In this document: piece by piece, positions 43,458 through 52,039 of the stretch | Position numbering within the stretch: the stretch's first letter is position 1 | Layout: each line of letters opens with the position of its first letter | NCBI GenBank assembly: GCA_046349355.1 | Contig: JAXMCM010000014.1 | Coordinates: forward strand, 364,588 to 428,587 | Source of the DNA: CALKJU01 sp046349355 | GTDB taxonomy: Bacteria; Pseudomonadota; Alphaproteobacteria; Geminicoccales; Geminicoccaceae | Direction of reading: 5' to 3' | Length of the DNA: 64,000 bases | The notes under the pieces: model-generated | What the model was told of the DNA's origin: nothing | The model's database searches: none | What the model saw: the letters and a program-made list of their open reading frames with translations, nothing else | Program-made: the position numbers and the translations under genes

Positions 43458-43942
43458 GTGCGGGACCGTAGTCAGCCTCCCAACCCCTGTCAAGGATTTT
43501 CTTCCTTATCTCTGACAGTCATCCTCATTCCTGCCGCACGGCCTGGGGCGCATCAGCACGAGGGCACCGGCAGGCGCCTGTCCAGGCCGCTTCGGCGTGA
43601 GGGAACGTCGGAATCCCATGCCGTAAAGGCCCGCTTGACCGTTGTCGTAGCGCAAGTTACGCAACCTGTGGTTGGTCGCCGGACGATGCAGCGGACGGCG
43701 CGCCGACAGAATGCCTCGAGATCGACAACAAGCCGAAGACGACACAGTCCGCCGTTCCCGACCCGATGAACCGGAGAGCCCGGTCCAGCGTCCCGCGCGG
43801 AGGGACGCAAGCCTGGCGCAAGCCCCGGGACAAGAGCCCCGGATCGAGCCGTCTCCGAGGGCCCTGGGGCCGCCGGGCACGGTAGGCCGATCCGGTGCCA
43901 CGGACAGGCCGTGCTCGTCCCGTCTGCCGGGAGTCGCGCGCC
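43458..43942 (+). other. 485-base non-coding interval with possible structured 5' leader
   Basis: This is the only gap over 300 bases in the window. It lies between the unknown protein (minus strand) and the repeat protein (plus strand). Bases 43458-43560 are comparatively AT-rich and probably hold promoter sequence for the minus-strand gene. A weak promoter-like TTGACC is at 43635-43640. The second half can fold: a 7-bp perfect stem with 7-base loop at 43788-43808, and an 8-bp stem with arms 43839-43846 and 43888-43895 enclosing 41 bases. CGGGAG at 43928-43933 is a good ribosome binding site for the ATG at 43943. I found no credible open frame in it. Confidence 0.5.
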
Positions 43943-46708
43943 ATGCCCTTCAGCCGTTCCCTGCCGAGCCTGCGCGAGAACCGCGCCCTGCAGCCGGCCG
44001 ACCCGCAGACGATCGAGACGGCGCCGATGACGGCGGCCAAGCGCAGCGAGGTGCTGGTCACCTTCGACAGCGAGGGCGCCGTCTTCCAGAACGCCGTCGG
44101 CGGCTACCAGATCGGCGCCGACGGCACGATCCACGCCGTCAAGATGCTGTTCGGCCGGGTCAATTCGGCCGACTACGATCCGGCGAAGCCGCGGATCCTC
44201 GACGGCAAGGGGCCGCTCGAGGGCGGCGAGACGGTGTCGCTCGGCACGCTCGACGCCGGCGAGTCGTTCGGACTGTTCATGCTGCGCGACGGCTGGAGCC
44301 TGAACCCGCTCCTCAAGGGCGACGTCGGCGCGATGCAGTTCCGCTTCGTCAAGGCCGGGACAGCCGCCACCCCGGCCAAGGTCACCGACACCGCGCCGCC
44401 GGACCTGCAGGTTCTCAAGGGCGGCACCTGGCTGACGCTGAACGGCGACATCTTCCACACCGCCGACAACAATGCCGGTGACGGCAACCGCAACCTGCTG
44501 AATGACGGCGGCAGGCTGCAGGCGATCGGCGGGCGTGACGCCCAGGGCCACGACAGCATCGCCTTCGAGGACCTGCGCACGGACAGGCCGGGCTCCGACC
44601 GGGACTTCAACGATGCGGTCTTCGATTTCCGCCTCGAGCAGCGCCTCGCGGCGCCGACCACGCCGGTCCTGAGGAATCCGGTCGACTGCATCGAGGAGAA
44701 CCAGGCCGGCCCGATCAGGGTCGGCACCCTGTCGAGCCGCGACCCGGACGGCGGCACGGTCCGCTTCAGCGAGGCCTCGTCCGTGTTCGAGGTCCGCAAC
44801 GGCAAGGAGCTCTGGTACACCGGACCGGCCATCGACTACGAGTCCCTCGCCGCGGGCAAGACCTATGTCGCGGTCAAGGTCACCGCGACCGACGACGAGG
44901 GGCAGAAGGCGCAGCAGACCTTCCGCATCGACGTGTGCGACGTCAGCGAGCCACCTCCCCCGCCACCGCCGCCTCCTCCTCCGCCACCGCCGCCACCGCC
45001 ACCTCCTCCTCCGCCGCCGCCCGAGCCGACCGAGCCCGAGGCGCCGGCGTTCACCGCCGAGGTCGACGGCATCGACGAGGGCATCGACTACAGTACCGGC
45101 AGTCCGGACGGGATCCGGCTGGGCACGCTGTCGGGGCAGGACAGCGACGGGCTGGGTCCGACCGGCGTCACCTTCAGCGAGAGCAGCGCCGACTTCGAGA
45201 TCCGCAACGGCAACGAGCTCTGGTATGTCGGGCCGGCCCTCGACTTCGAGACCGACGCCGACGGCCTGCTCACCGTGACGATCACGGCGACCGACAACGA
45301 GGGTCAGACGGCGAGCAGCGACGTCTCCGTCGCGATCCGCGACGTCGACGACGGCCCGCCGCCACCTCCGCCGCCTCCGCCGCCCCCTCCACCTCCGCCG
45401 CCGCCACCCCCACCACCGCCGCCTGCGACGACGCCGCCCGCGGAGCCCGTGCTGACGGATGCGGGCGACGGCAGGATCCCGGAAGGCACCGACTACAGCG
45501 CCACCGGCTTTCTCGTCGGCACGCTGTCGAGTGCTGACACCGATGCGGTCGGGCCGACCGGGGTCACCTTCAGCTCGGGCAGTGCGGACTTCGAGATCCG
45601 CAGCGGCAACGAGCTCTGGTACATCGGCGGCACGCTCGACTTCGAGACCGGTGCGCCGCTGAAGGTCACCGTCACCGCCACCGACAACGATGGCGAGACG
45701 GCAACGAAGGAGCTGGAGATCGCGATCGGCGACGTCACGGAGACGTCAGCCCCGGCCACACCGGTCCTGACCCCGGACGGCGACGGCAAGATCCCTGAGG
45801 AGAGCGACTACCGGACGACCGGCTATCTCGTCGGGACGCTGGGCAGCCAGGACACCGATGCGGTCGGTCCGACGACCGTCACCTTCAGCGAGGCGAGTGC
45901 GGACTTCGAGGTCCGCGGCGGCAACGAGCTGTGGTTCGTCGGCAATGCCCTCGACTACGAGACCGACGCCGACAAGCTGGTCAAGGTGACGGTCATCGCC
46001 ACCGACAACGAGGGCGAGACCGCCCAGAGCGAGCTCGAGATCGGCATCCGCGACCTGCTCGAGCCGCATGCCGGCTGCCTCGGCCTCGCGCCGGCCGGCT
46101 ACGTCATCAAGACCGGCACCGACGGCAACGACACCTATACCGACGGGGCCGAGACGACGCCGTATTTCTACGTCGCCGGCAAGGGCCAGGACCGGATCCA
46201 GGGCAGCGACCGGCCGGACATCTTCCAGCTGGACGGTGCCTTCGACGACGTCATCGACGGCCAGGAGGACGGGCCGGCGACGACGACCTCGGTCTCGGCC
46301 GACATCGTCTGCATGAACACCAGCTGCGACCTGCGCACCCTGTCCACGACCCAGCTCAAGAACATCGAGGGCTTCGCGCTCTACGCCACTGCCACGCTGA
46401 CCATGTCGGTCGCCGACATCATCGAGCACTTCAGCAGCTTCGACCCGCCGCTGGCATCGACGCCCAGCGTCGACACCGCCTTCGTGTTCGGCGGCAGCGG
46501 CGCGAGGATCGCGCTCGATCTCGACGGCGTCGACGACACCGTGACGCTGGAGCGCGACGACCTGACCATCACGGTCAACGGCCATGCCATGGTGTTCGAC
46601 CTCTACTACATCGACCAGCGCATCGGCCTGACGACCAACACCACCGACGACGCGCGGATCTGCGTGGTCAGCTCGATGACCTTCGACAGCGTCAACGACA
46701 TCATCTGA
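43943..46708 (+). CDS. Large repeat protein with DUF4114-like domain and poly-proline linkers, probably secreted
   Basis: This 921-residue protein has no N-terminal signal peptide. Residues 35-120 match the N-terminal region of alphaproteobacterial DUF4114 proteins (TFDSEGAVFQNAVGGYQIG). The DUF4114 core ends with FEDLRTDRPGSDRDFNDAVFDF near residue 230. Four cadherin/Ig-like repeats follow (about 238-336, 367-471, 501-602, 605-706), each ending in a TATDNEGxTA strand. Runs of 24 and 23 prolines separate repeats 1-2 and 2-3. The C-terminal 215 residues contain GTDGNDTYTDGAETTPYFYVAGKGQDRIQ-type RTX-like sequence and end FDSVNDII. Absence of a signal peptide and an acidic C-terminus fit type I secretion. 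A GTG start at 43895 is less likely. Confidence 0.8.
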   Translation: MPFSRSLPSLRENRALQPADPQTIETAPMTAAKRSEVLVTFDSEGAVFQNAVGGYQIGADGTIHAVKMLFGRVNSADYDPAKPRILDGKGPLEGGETVSLGTLDAGESFGLFMLRDGWSLNPLLKGDVGAMQFRFVKAGTAATPAKVTDTAPPDLQVLKGGTWLTLNGDIFHTADNNAGDGNRNLLNDGGRLQAIGGRDAQGHDSIAFEDLRTDRPGSDRDFNDAVFDFRLEQRLAAPTTPVLRNPVDCIEENQAGPIRVGTLSSRDPDGGTVRFSEASSVFEVRNGKELWYTGPAIDYESLAAGKTYVAVKVTATDDEGQKAQQTFRIDVCDVSEPPPPPPPPPPPPPPPPPPPPPPPPEPTEPEAPAFTAEVDGIDEGIDYSTGSPDGIRLGTLSGQDSDGLGPTGVTFSESSADFEIRNGNELWYVGPALDFETDADGLLTVTITATDNEGQTASSDVSVAIRDVDDGPPPPPPPPPPPPPPPPPPPPPPPATTPPAEPVLTDAGDGRIPEGTDYSATGFLVGTLSSADTDAVGPTGVTFSSGSADFEIRSGNELWYIGGTLDFETGAPLKVTVTATDNDGETATKELEIAIGDVTETSAPATPVLTPDGDGKIPEESDYRTTGYLVGTLGSQDTDAVGPTTVTFSEASADFEVRGGNELWFVGNALDYETDADKLVKVTVIATDNEGETAQSELEIGIRDLLEPHAGCLGLAPAGYVIKTGTDGNDTYTDGAETTPYFYVAGKGQDRIQGSDRPDIFQLDGAFDDVIDGQEDGPATTTSVSADIVCMNTSCDLRTLSTTQLKNIEGFALYATATLTMSVADIIEHFSSFDPPLASTPSVDTAFVFGGSGARIALDLDGVDDTVTLERDDLTITVNGHAMVFDLYYIDQRIGLTTNTTDDARICVVSSMTFDSVNDII
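44951..45022 (+). repeat. Poly-proline codon tract 1 (24 CCN codons)
   Basis: Seventy-two bases consist only of CCN codons and encode 24 consecutive prolines between the first and second extracellular-type repeats. The codons are a mixture of CCA, CCT, CCG and CCC, so the DNA is not a perfect simple repeat. It should form a stiff polyproline II rod. Confidence 0.95.
45356..45424 (+). repeat. Poly-proline codon tract 2 (23 CCN codons)
   Basis: Sixty-nine bases of CCN codons encode 23 consecutive prolines between the second and third repeats. Sub-blocks resemble those of the first tract (clusters of CCT and CCG), which suggests one tract arose by duplication of the other together with a repeat unit. 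Confidence 0.95.
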
Positions 46709-46827
46709 CAGCGGCATCAAGCACTTGCGCCGCCGCGCCAGCGCCCTCATCTGGTAGGCGGTGTTCGCCGGAGAGCGGCCCGCAGTCCGCGGGCGCGGCG
46801 GCCGCCCGAAAGGACGACCCGCCCCGC

Positions 46828-48510
46828 ATGCCGCACGACACGCCGCTCATCGCCACCATCGTCGCCGGCCTCGGCCTCGCCTTCGTCTTCGGCGCCATCG
46901 CCAACCGGCTGCGGATCCCGCCGCTGGTCGGCTACCTGCTGGCCGGCATCGCCGTCGGCCCGCACACGCCGGGCTTCGTGGCGAGCCAGGAGCTGGCGCC
47001 GGAGCTGGCGGAGCTCGGCGTGATCCTGCTGATGTTCGGCGTCGGGCTGCACTTCTCGCTCAAGGACCTGCTGTCGGTCCGCAAGGTGGCGGTGCCGGGC
47101 GCGGTGGCGCAGATCGCCTTCGCCACCCTGCTCGGCGTCGGCCTCGCCACCTGGCTCGGCTGGTCGATCGGCGCCGGCATCGTCTTCGGGCTGGCCCTGT
47201 CGGTCGCCAGCACCGTCGTGCTGCTGCGCGCCATGCAGGAACGGCGGCTGGTCGACACCGAGCGCGGCCGCATCGCCGTCGGCTGGCTGATCGTCGAGGA
47301 CATCGCCATGGTGCTGGCGCTGGTCCTGCTGCCGGCGGTGGCCGGCCTGCTCGGCGGCACCAGCGCCGGGCTGTCCGATCCGCTGGCGGCGAAGCTCGGC
47401 CTCGGGCTGTGGGGGGTCATCGGCCTGACCGTGGCCAAGGTCGCGGCCTTCGTCGCGGTGATGCTGCTGGTCGGGCGCCGGGTGATCCCGTGGCTGCTGC
47501 AGGTCATCGCCAAGAGCGGCAGCCACGAGCTGTTCCGCCTGGGCGTGCTGGCCATCGCCCTGGGCGTCGCCTTCGGCGCCGCCAAGCTGTTCGGCGTGTC
47601 GCTGGCCCTGGGCGCCTTCTTCGCCGGGATGGTGCTCAGCGAGAGCGAGCTCAGCCACCGGGCGGCCGAGGAATCGCTGCCGCTGCGCGATGCCTTCGCG
47701 GTGCTGTTCTTCGTCTCGGTCGGCATGCTGTTCGACCCGACCAGCCTGCTGCGCGAGCCGCTGCCGATCCTGGCGACGCTGTTCATCATCGTCGTCGGCA
47801 AGTCGCTGGCGGCGTTCGCCATCGTCCGCATCTTCCGCCATCCGACCGGCACCGCCCTGCTGATCTCGGCGAGCCTCGCCCAGATCGGCGAGTTCTCCTT
47901 CATCCTGGCCGATCTCGGCGTGCGCCTGCAGCTGCTGCCCGAGCAGGGCCGCGACCTGATCCTGGCCGGCGCCATCCTGTCGATCCTGATCAACCCGCTG
48001 GCCTTCGCGCTGGCCGACCGGCTGGGCCACAAGCGCGAGCGGCCGGACAAGCCCGAGGCGGCCGCCGCGGTGCCGGAGCCGCCGCCGCCGACGGCGCTGC
48101 ACGACCACGTCATCCTCGTCGGCTTCGGCCGCGTCGGCAGCCTGATCGGTCGGGACATGCTCGGCCGCGACGTGCCGATGGTGGCGATCGAGGACGCCGA
48201 CAAGCCGCTGGCGCATGCCCGCGAGCTCGGCGTCGAGACGATCGTCGGCAACGCCGCGCGCACCGACGTCCTGACCGCCGCCAACCTCGCCGGGGCGCGG
48301 ATGCTGATCGTCGCCATCCCCAATGCCTTCGAGGCCGGCCAGGTCATCGCCCAAGCTCGGGCGCTGCGTCCCGACCTACCGATCGTCGCCCGCGCCCACT
48401 CCGACGCCGAGGTCCTCCACCTGAGCGAGCGCGGCGCCAGCGAGGTGGTACTGGGCGAGCGCGAGATCGCCCGCGGGATGCTGGAGCGGCTGGCGGGCAC
48501 GCCGGCCTGA
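46828..48510 (+). CDS. CPA2 family cation:proton antiporter with RCK domain (YbaL/Kef-like)
   Basis: This 560-residue inner-membrane protein exchanges monovalent cations for protons. The first 395 residues hold about twelve membrane segments with family blocks ANRLRIPPLVGYLLAGIAVGPHTPGF and VEDIAMVLALVLLPA, typical of the YbaL/KefB/KefC group. A TrkA-N (RCK) nucleotide-binding domain starts near residue 428 (HVILVGFGRVGSLIG) and ends with VVLGEREIARGML, as in YbaL. Potassium is the usual ion, with NAD(H) or another ligand controlling the gate. No glutathione-regulated ancillary gene is nearby. The ATG follows AAAGGACGA. Confidence 0.92.
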   Translation: MPHDTPLIATIVAGLGLAFVFGAIANRLRIPPLVGYLLAGIAVGPHTPGFVASQELAPELAELGVILLMFGVGLHFSLKDLLSVRKVAVPGAVAQIAFATLLGVGLATWLGWSIGAGIVFGLALSVASTVVLLRAMQERRLVDTERGRIAVGWLIVEDIAMVLALVLLPAVAGLLGGTSAGLSDPLAAKLGLGLWGVIGLTVAKVAAFVAVMLLVGRRVIPWLLQVIAKSGSHELFRLGVLAIALGVAFGAAKLFGVSLALGAFFAGMVLSESELSHRAAEESLPLRDAFAVLFFVSVGMLFDPTSLLREPLPILATLFIIVVGKSLAAFAIVRIFRHPTGTALLISASLAQIGEFSFILADLGVRLQLLPEQGRDLILAGAILSILINPLAFALADRLGHKRERPDKPEAAAAVPEPPPPTALHDHVILVGFGRVGSLIGRDMLGRDVPMVAIEDADKPLAHARELGVETIVGNAARTDVLTAANLAGARMLIVAIPNAFEAGQVIAQARALRPDLPIVARAHSDAEVLHLSERGASEVVLGEREIARGMLERLAGTPA

Positions 48511-48696
48511 GTTACGGCACCGCACCAGCTGCGGAAAGGCGGGTCAGCCCTGAAGTGGTGCCGCTCGCCTCTTGTTGCGTAACCGCACAGACGAGCCGAC
48601 GCGTTCCGTCTCGATAAGGCGAGATTTCCATCCGATACGAAGCCTCGGCAACGCCGTTCGGCAAGCTTGGCCTCGCTCATCCAAGGACGTCTCGTC

Positions 48697-50445
48697 ATGC
48701 GCGGTACGACGCTCTCAATTCTCGCGCTCGTTTCCCTGACAGCCTGTGCCACCCCCGATCGGAAGCCCGTTGCGGGCTCGAGTCAAAAGGCCTCGCCATT
48801 GATGGGACATGTCTTCGCAACTAACGGCGATGGCGACGCCTACGCCCGCAATAACGATCTCCCCGACATCAAACAAGACTTCAGCACCAACCAAGAGTGC
48901 GTTAGCTCCCAACATAAAGACAACGATATCATCGCCCGTCTCTTCTCGTGCATCGTAAACACTGCAGCCAAGCAACACGCAGAATGGATCTCTGACGGCT
49001 TCATTAACGGAAACGAACCTCTGCATTTGTTGTTCTACTTTAATGGCGGTCTCAATACCGCCGCCGATGCCGGCGAAACGGCGCTGGGAACTGTCGAGGC
49101 CATCCAAAGGGAACATCTCTTCCCAATCTACATGATCTGGCCGACCGGCGCCTTAGACACCTACAAGGAAGACGTCACGCGGGTGCGTAATGGCCGGCAA
49201 ATCAAGCCGGAGGACGGGGCCCTGTGGCCGAGCCTCGTCGTCGGCGACCTCTTGCGCGGCCTCGGCGACACTCCGGTATCCGCCAACAATTCCGTCGAGG
49301 AGTTCTGGGGCCGGAAGACTTCACCCGAGCGCTACAGCCTAGCCTACGATGAGGCGAAGTATCGGGAATACGGGAGCGGAATCCTTAGCTCCGAGATCCG
49401 GGTGGCGGCCAGCGTCAACGTCGATCAGATGACGAAGGGCGACAGCACCGCAACGACCTCGGTCGGCGATACACTATACTACAACGCTATGACGCCGGTA
49501 CGCGCGGCAACGCTGCCGCTCACGGCGGGGTTTGGGCAGACCATGTGGGAGAACATGGTGCGGCGCTCGCGGACCACGGTCCATGCCGTTTCCGAGTTCG
49601 CCACCGACGAGCAAAGCGAGGACGCGGAAGCCGAGCGGAAGCGAGAGGAGACGCTGAAGGCGGATCTCGCGACCTTCCCCCACGGTAGCGGTGGATTCGG
49701 GCGCTTTTTCCAGTGGCTGACGAACTGCCGGCAGGACCTCTCGTCACCGACTTCCGGCTGCCCGGCCGATGTGCGGGAAGGCACGCGACGTCTGCTGGCG
49801 AACGCAGACATCTCGCTGATCGGGCACAGCATGGGCGCGATCGTCATCAACGAGCTTCTCGTTGCCTATCCCGACCTGCCGTATCGCAACATCGTCTTTC
49901 TGGCCGGTGCGGCCAGCGTGCGGGAGACCGCGCGGGCCGTGGCTCCGATCCTGCGGGCGCGCGGCGGCGAAACCCGCTTCTACAGCCTGTCGCTCCATCC
50001 CGCCAATGAAGCGAGCGAGCCCACGGCTGGCGGTGTCCTTTTGTCCGGCTCGCTCCTGGTCCTCGTCGACGAACTGTTCGAGCATCCCAAGACAATAGGC
50101 GATCGCACGGTCGGCCAGTGGCGCAATATGCGCGCCGCCTATCAGCTGTTCCCGCCCGATGTTCGCAACAGGATCACGGTGCGCGTGTTCGACAGATTAC
50201 CCGAGCCTGCGGATTCGGGAATTTGGTCGCCGACACCGCTGCGTCACCAGGACTTCAATGACGCGACTATGCCGTTCTGGTGTCCCACGTTCTGGGGTGC
50301 TCCGGCAGCGGCTTCCGCCGCAACGATGAGTGCCACCAGTCCTGCGCCCCAAGACCAGATCGGCCGATGCGCGGAGCTCGTTCCCGCGGAGTCATTACCC
50401 TTCGAGCGCATTCAGCCGGCAGTCACGGGTGCACCGTCAACTTAG
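48697..50445 (+). CDS. Lipoprotein with alpha/beta hydrolase fold, lower GC than neighbours
   Basis: This 582-residue protein starts with a lipoprotein signal (MRGTTLSILALVSLTAC) whose lipobox LTAC places the lipid on Cys17. The serine hydrolase elbow GHSMG is at residues 376-380 with Ser378 as likely nucleophile, after an upstream strand LLFYFNGGLNT that resembles an oxyanion strand of lipases. Residues 305-320 are a charged helix. The beginning of the gene is about 50-53% GC in the lines I counted, against about 70% around it, and codon use is unlike its neighbours, which suggests recent transfer. It may be a lipase or esterase on the cell envelope; no close family is recognised. Confidence 0.75.
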   Translation: MRGTTLSILALVSLTACATPDRKPVAGSSQKASPLMGHVFATNGDGDAYARNNDLPDIKQDFSTNQECVSSQHKDNDIIARLFSCIVNTAAKQHAEWISDGFINGNEPLHLLFYFNGGLNTAADAGETALGTVEAIQREHLFPIYMIWPTGALDTYKEDVTRVRNGRQIKPEDGALWPSLVVGDLLRGLGDTPVSANNSVEEFWGRKTSPERYSLAYDEAKYREYGSGILSSEIRVAASVNVDQMTKGDSTATTSVGDTLYYNAMTPVRAATLPLTAGFGQTMWENMVRRSRTTVHAVSEFATDEQSEDAEAERKREETLKADLATFPHGSGGFGRFFQWLTNCRQDLSSPTSGCPADVREGTRRLLANADISLIGHSMGAIVINELLVAYPDLPYRNIVFLAGAASVRETARAVAPILRARGGETRFYSLSLHPANEASEPTAGGVLLSGSLLVLVDELFEHPKTIGDRTVGQWRNMRAAYQLFPPDVRNRITVRVFDRLPEPADSGIWSPTPLRHQDFNDATMPFWCPTFWGAPAAASAATMSATSPAPQDQIGRCAELVPAESLPFERIQPAVTGAPST

Positions 50446-51288
50446 CGGGATCGCCGGGAACAGCCTCGGCGGCTCGACCAGGTGGCCCTGCGCCGCCACC
50501 AGCTCGAGCTCCTTGGAGCCGGCGATGCGGGTGGCGTCGACCAGGGCATACATGGCGGAGACGGCGCGGCTCAGCGCCTCCGGGATGCTGCCGCAGCGCA
50601 GGTACCAGCCGAGCAGCAGCGCCGTGAAGGCGTCGCCGGTGCCGTTGAGGGTGACCTCGAGGCGCGGGTGGGTGCAGACCCAGCTGCCCTCGGCGCTGTC
50701 GGCGATCACCGACAGCTCGTCCGGGCGGTCGGGGTCGCGCACGCTGGTGACGACGACGAGGCGCGGGCCGGTGGCGCGCACCGCAGCCGCCGCCTTGCGG
50801 GTATCGGCGACGCCGCCGACGTCGCGGCCGGCGAGGTAGGCCAGCTCGAACTGGTTGGGCGTGATGATGTCGGCCTGCGGCACGATCCGGTCGCGGAACA
50901 GCTCGGGGATGCCGGGCTTGACGAAGAAGCCGCCGACGTCGCCCATCACCGGGTCGCAGACATGGAGCGCGCCAGGGCGGATGGAGCGGACCCGCTCGAC
51001 GGTGCGCAGCACGGCCTCGCCCAGTGCTGCGGCGCCGAGATAGCCGCTGAGCACGGCCGCCACGCGCGGGAACACGCCGCGCTCCTCCACGCCCTTGATG
51101 ATCGCCTCGATCTCGTCCAGCGCCACGACATGGCCGCGGAAGGCGCCGTAGCCGAGGTGGTTGCTGAACAGCACGGTGTTGACCGGCCAGACCTCGATGC
51201 CCAGGCGCTGCAGCGGGAACACGGCGGCGCTGTTGCCGACATGGCCGTAGGCGACGGCGGACTGGATCGACAGGATGGCATCACGCAT
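50437..51288 (-). CDS. pdxY: Pyridoxal kinase PdxY
   Basis: PdxY phosphorylates pyridoxal in the vitamin B6 salvage pathway. The 283-residue protein has the family N-terminus AILSIQSAVAYGHVGNSAAVFPLQRLG, WPVNTVLFSNHLGYG, VLSGYLGAA, CDPVMGD, ITPNQFELAYLAGR and the ATP/anion-hole motif NGTGDAFTALLLG. The ATG at 51288 is set by the conserved start although the frame is open for 41 more codons. It is divergent from pdxH across 112 bases, so both salvage steps sit back to back. Its 3' end overlaps the convergent lipoprotein gene by nine bases. Confidence 0.95.
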   Translation of the reverse strand: MRDAILSIQSAVAYGHVGNSAAVFPLQRLGIEVWPVNTVLFSNHLGYGAFRGHVVALDEIEAIIKGVEERGVFPRVAAVLSGYLGAAALGEAVLRTVERVRSIRPGALHVCDPVMGDVGGFFVKPGIPELFRDRIVPQADIITPNQFELAYLAGRDVGGVADTRKAAAAVRATGPRLVVVTSVRDPDRPDELSVIADSAEGSWVCTHPRLEVTLNGTGDAFTALLLGWYLRCGSIPEALSRAVSAMYALVDATRIAGSKELELVAAQGHLVEPPRLFPAIPLS

Positions 51289-51400
51289 GGGCGAACAGAT
51301 CCGGCTGCACTCGCCGCCGCCGGCCAGCAGGGCTATGTCGGGGACGGCAGGTCCGGCTGCCGTCCGGCCGCCGGTGTCCCCCTTGTGGAGCTTCGTGCCG

Positions 51401-52039
51401 ATGCCGATCAAGCCCGCCGACCTGCGGCAGAACTACGACCGTGCGGTGCTGCTGGAGGAGCACGCCGGGAGCGACCCGTTCGACCTGTTCGACACCTGGT
51501 TCCAGGAGGCGCTGGCGGGCGAGCTGGTCGAGCCCAACGCGATGACGCTGGCGACGGTGGCCGCCGACGGCCAGCCCTCGGCCCGGGCGGTGCTGCTCAA
51601 GGACTTCGACCGGCGGGGATTTACCTTCTACACCAACCAGGAGAGCCGCAAGGCGGCCGAGCTGGCGGCCAATCCGCGGGCAGCCCTGCTGTTCTGGTGG
51701 GACAAGCTGCACCGCCAGGTGCGGATCGAGGGCCGCGTCGAGCCGGTCGAGGCGGCCGAAGCCGACGCCTACTTCGCCTCGCGTCCGTGGGGCAGCCGGA
51801 TCGGCGCCTGGGCCAGCCCGCAGAGCCGGACGATCCCGGATCGCAGCGTCCTCGAGGAGCGGGTGCGCGAGCTGGAGGCGAGGTATCCGCAGGAGGTGCC
51901 GCGTCCGGCCCACTGGGGCGGCTACCGCGTCGTGCCGCAGGCGATCGAGTTCTGGCAGGGACGGCCCAGCCGGCTGCATGACCGGCTGCGCTTCCGGCTG
52001 GAGGACGGCCGCTGGACCCGCGAGCGGCTGGCCCCCTGA
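51401..52039 (+). CDS. pdxH: Pyridoxamine/pyridoxine 5'-phosphate oxidase
   Basis: PdxH uses FMN and oxygen to make pyridoxal 5'-phosphate from pyridoxine or pyridoxamine phosphate. The 212-residue protein matches the family throughout: DPFDLFDTWFQEA, NAMTLATVAADGQPSARAVLLKDFD, FYTNQESRKAAEL, LLFWWDKLHRQVRIEGRVE, YFASRPWGSRIGAWASPQS, and the C-terminal RLHDRLRF. The ATG at 51401 gives the usual length. It is divergent from pdxY. The following AraC-type gene appears to begin at the pdxH stop codon. Confidence 0.96.
   Translation: MPIKPADLRQNYDRAVLLEEHAGSDPFDLFDTWFQEALAGELVEPNAMTLATVAADGQPSARAVLLKDFDRRGFTFYTNQESRKAAELAANPRAALLFWWDKLHRQVRIEGRVEPVEAAEADAYFASRPWGSRIGAWASPQSRTIPDRSVLEERVRELEARYPQEVPRPAHWGGYRVVPQAIEFWQGRPSRLHDRLRFRLEDGRWTRERLAP

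Noticed and set aside
43635..43663. TTGACC with TACGCA 17 bases later as a promoter for the repeat protein.
   Set aside because: The -10 element matches poorly; it may be real but cannot be supported as an annotated promoter.
43801..43895. Leader sequence GGGACGCAAGCC followed by GGTAGGCCGAT resembles parts of the c-di-GMP-I riboswitch.
   Set aside because: The required upstream strand (GGGCAAACC-like) that pairs with the GACGCAAAGCC block is missing, and GGGACGC pairs instead with GCGTCCC in a simple hairpin.
44938..45430. CCN repeats could be taken for a CRISPR-like or minisatellite array.
   Set aside because: They are in-frame poly-proline codons inside a coding gene, without spacers or a repeat unit of CRISPR length.
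43655..48585. Ten-base inverted pair GTTACGCAAC (near 43656) and GTTGCGTAAC (near 48574).
   Set aside because: Ten bases is too short for a meaningful element border over 5 kb and the flanks do not match.
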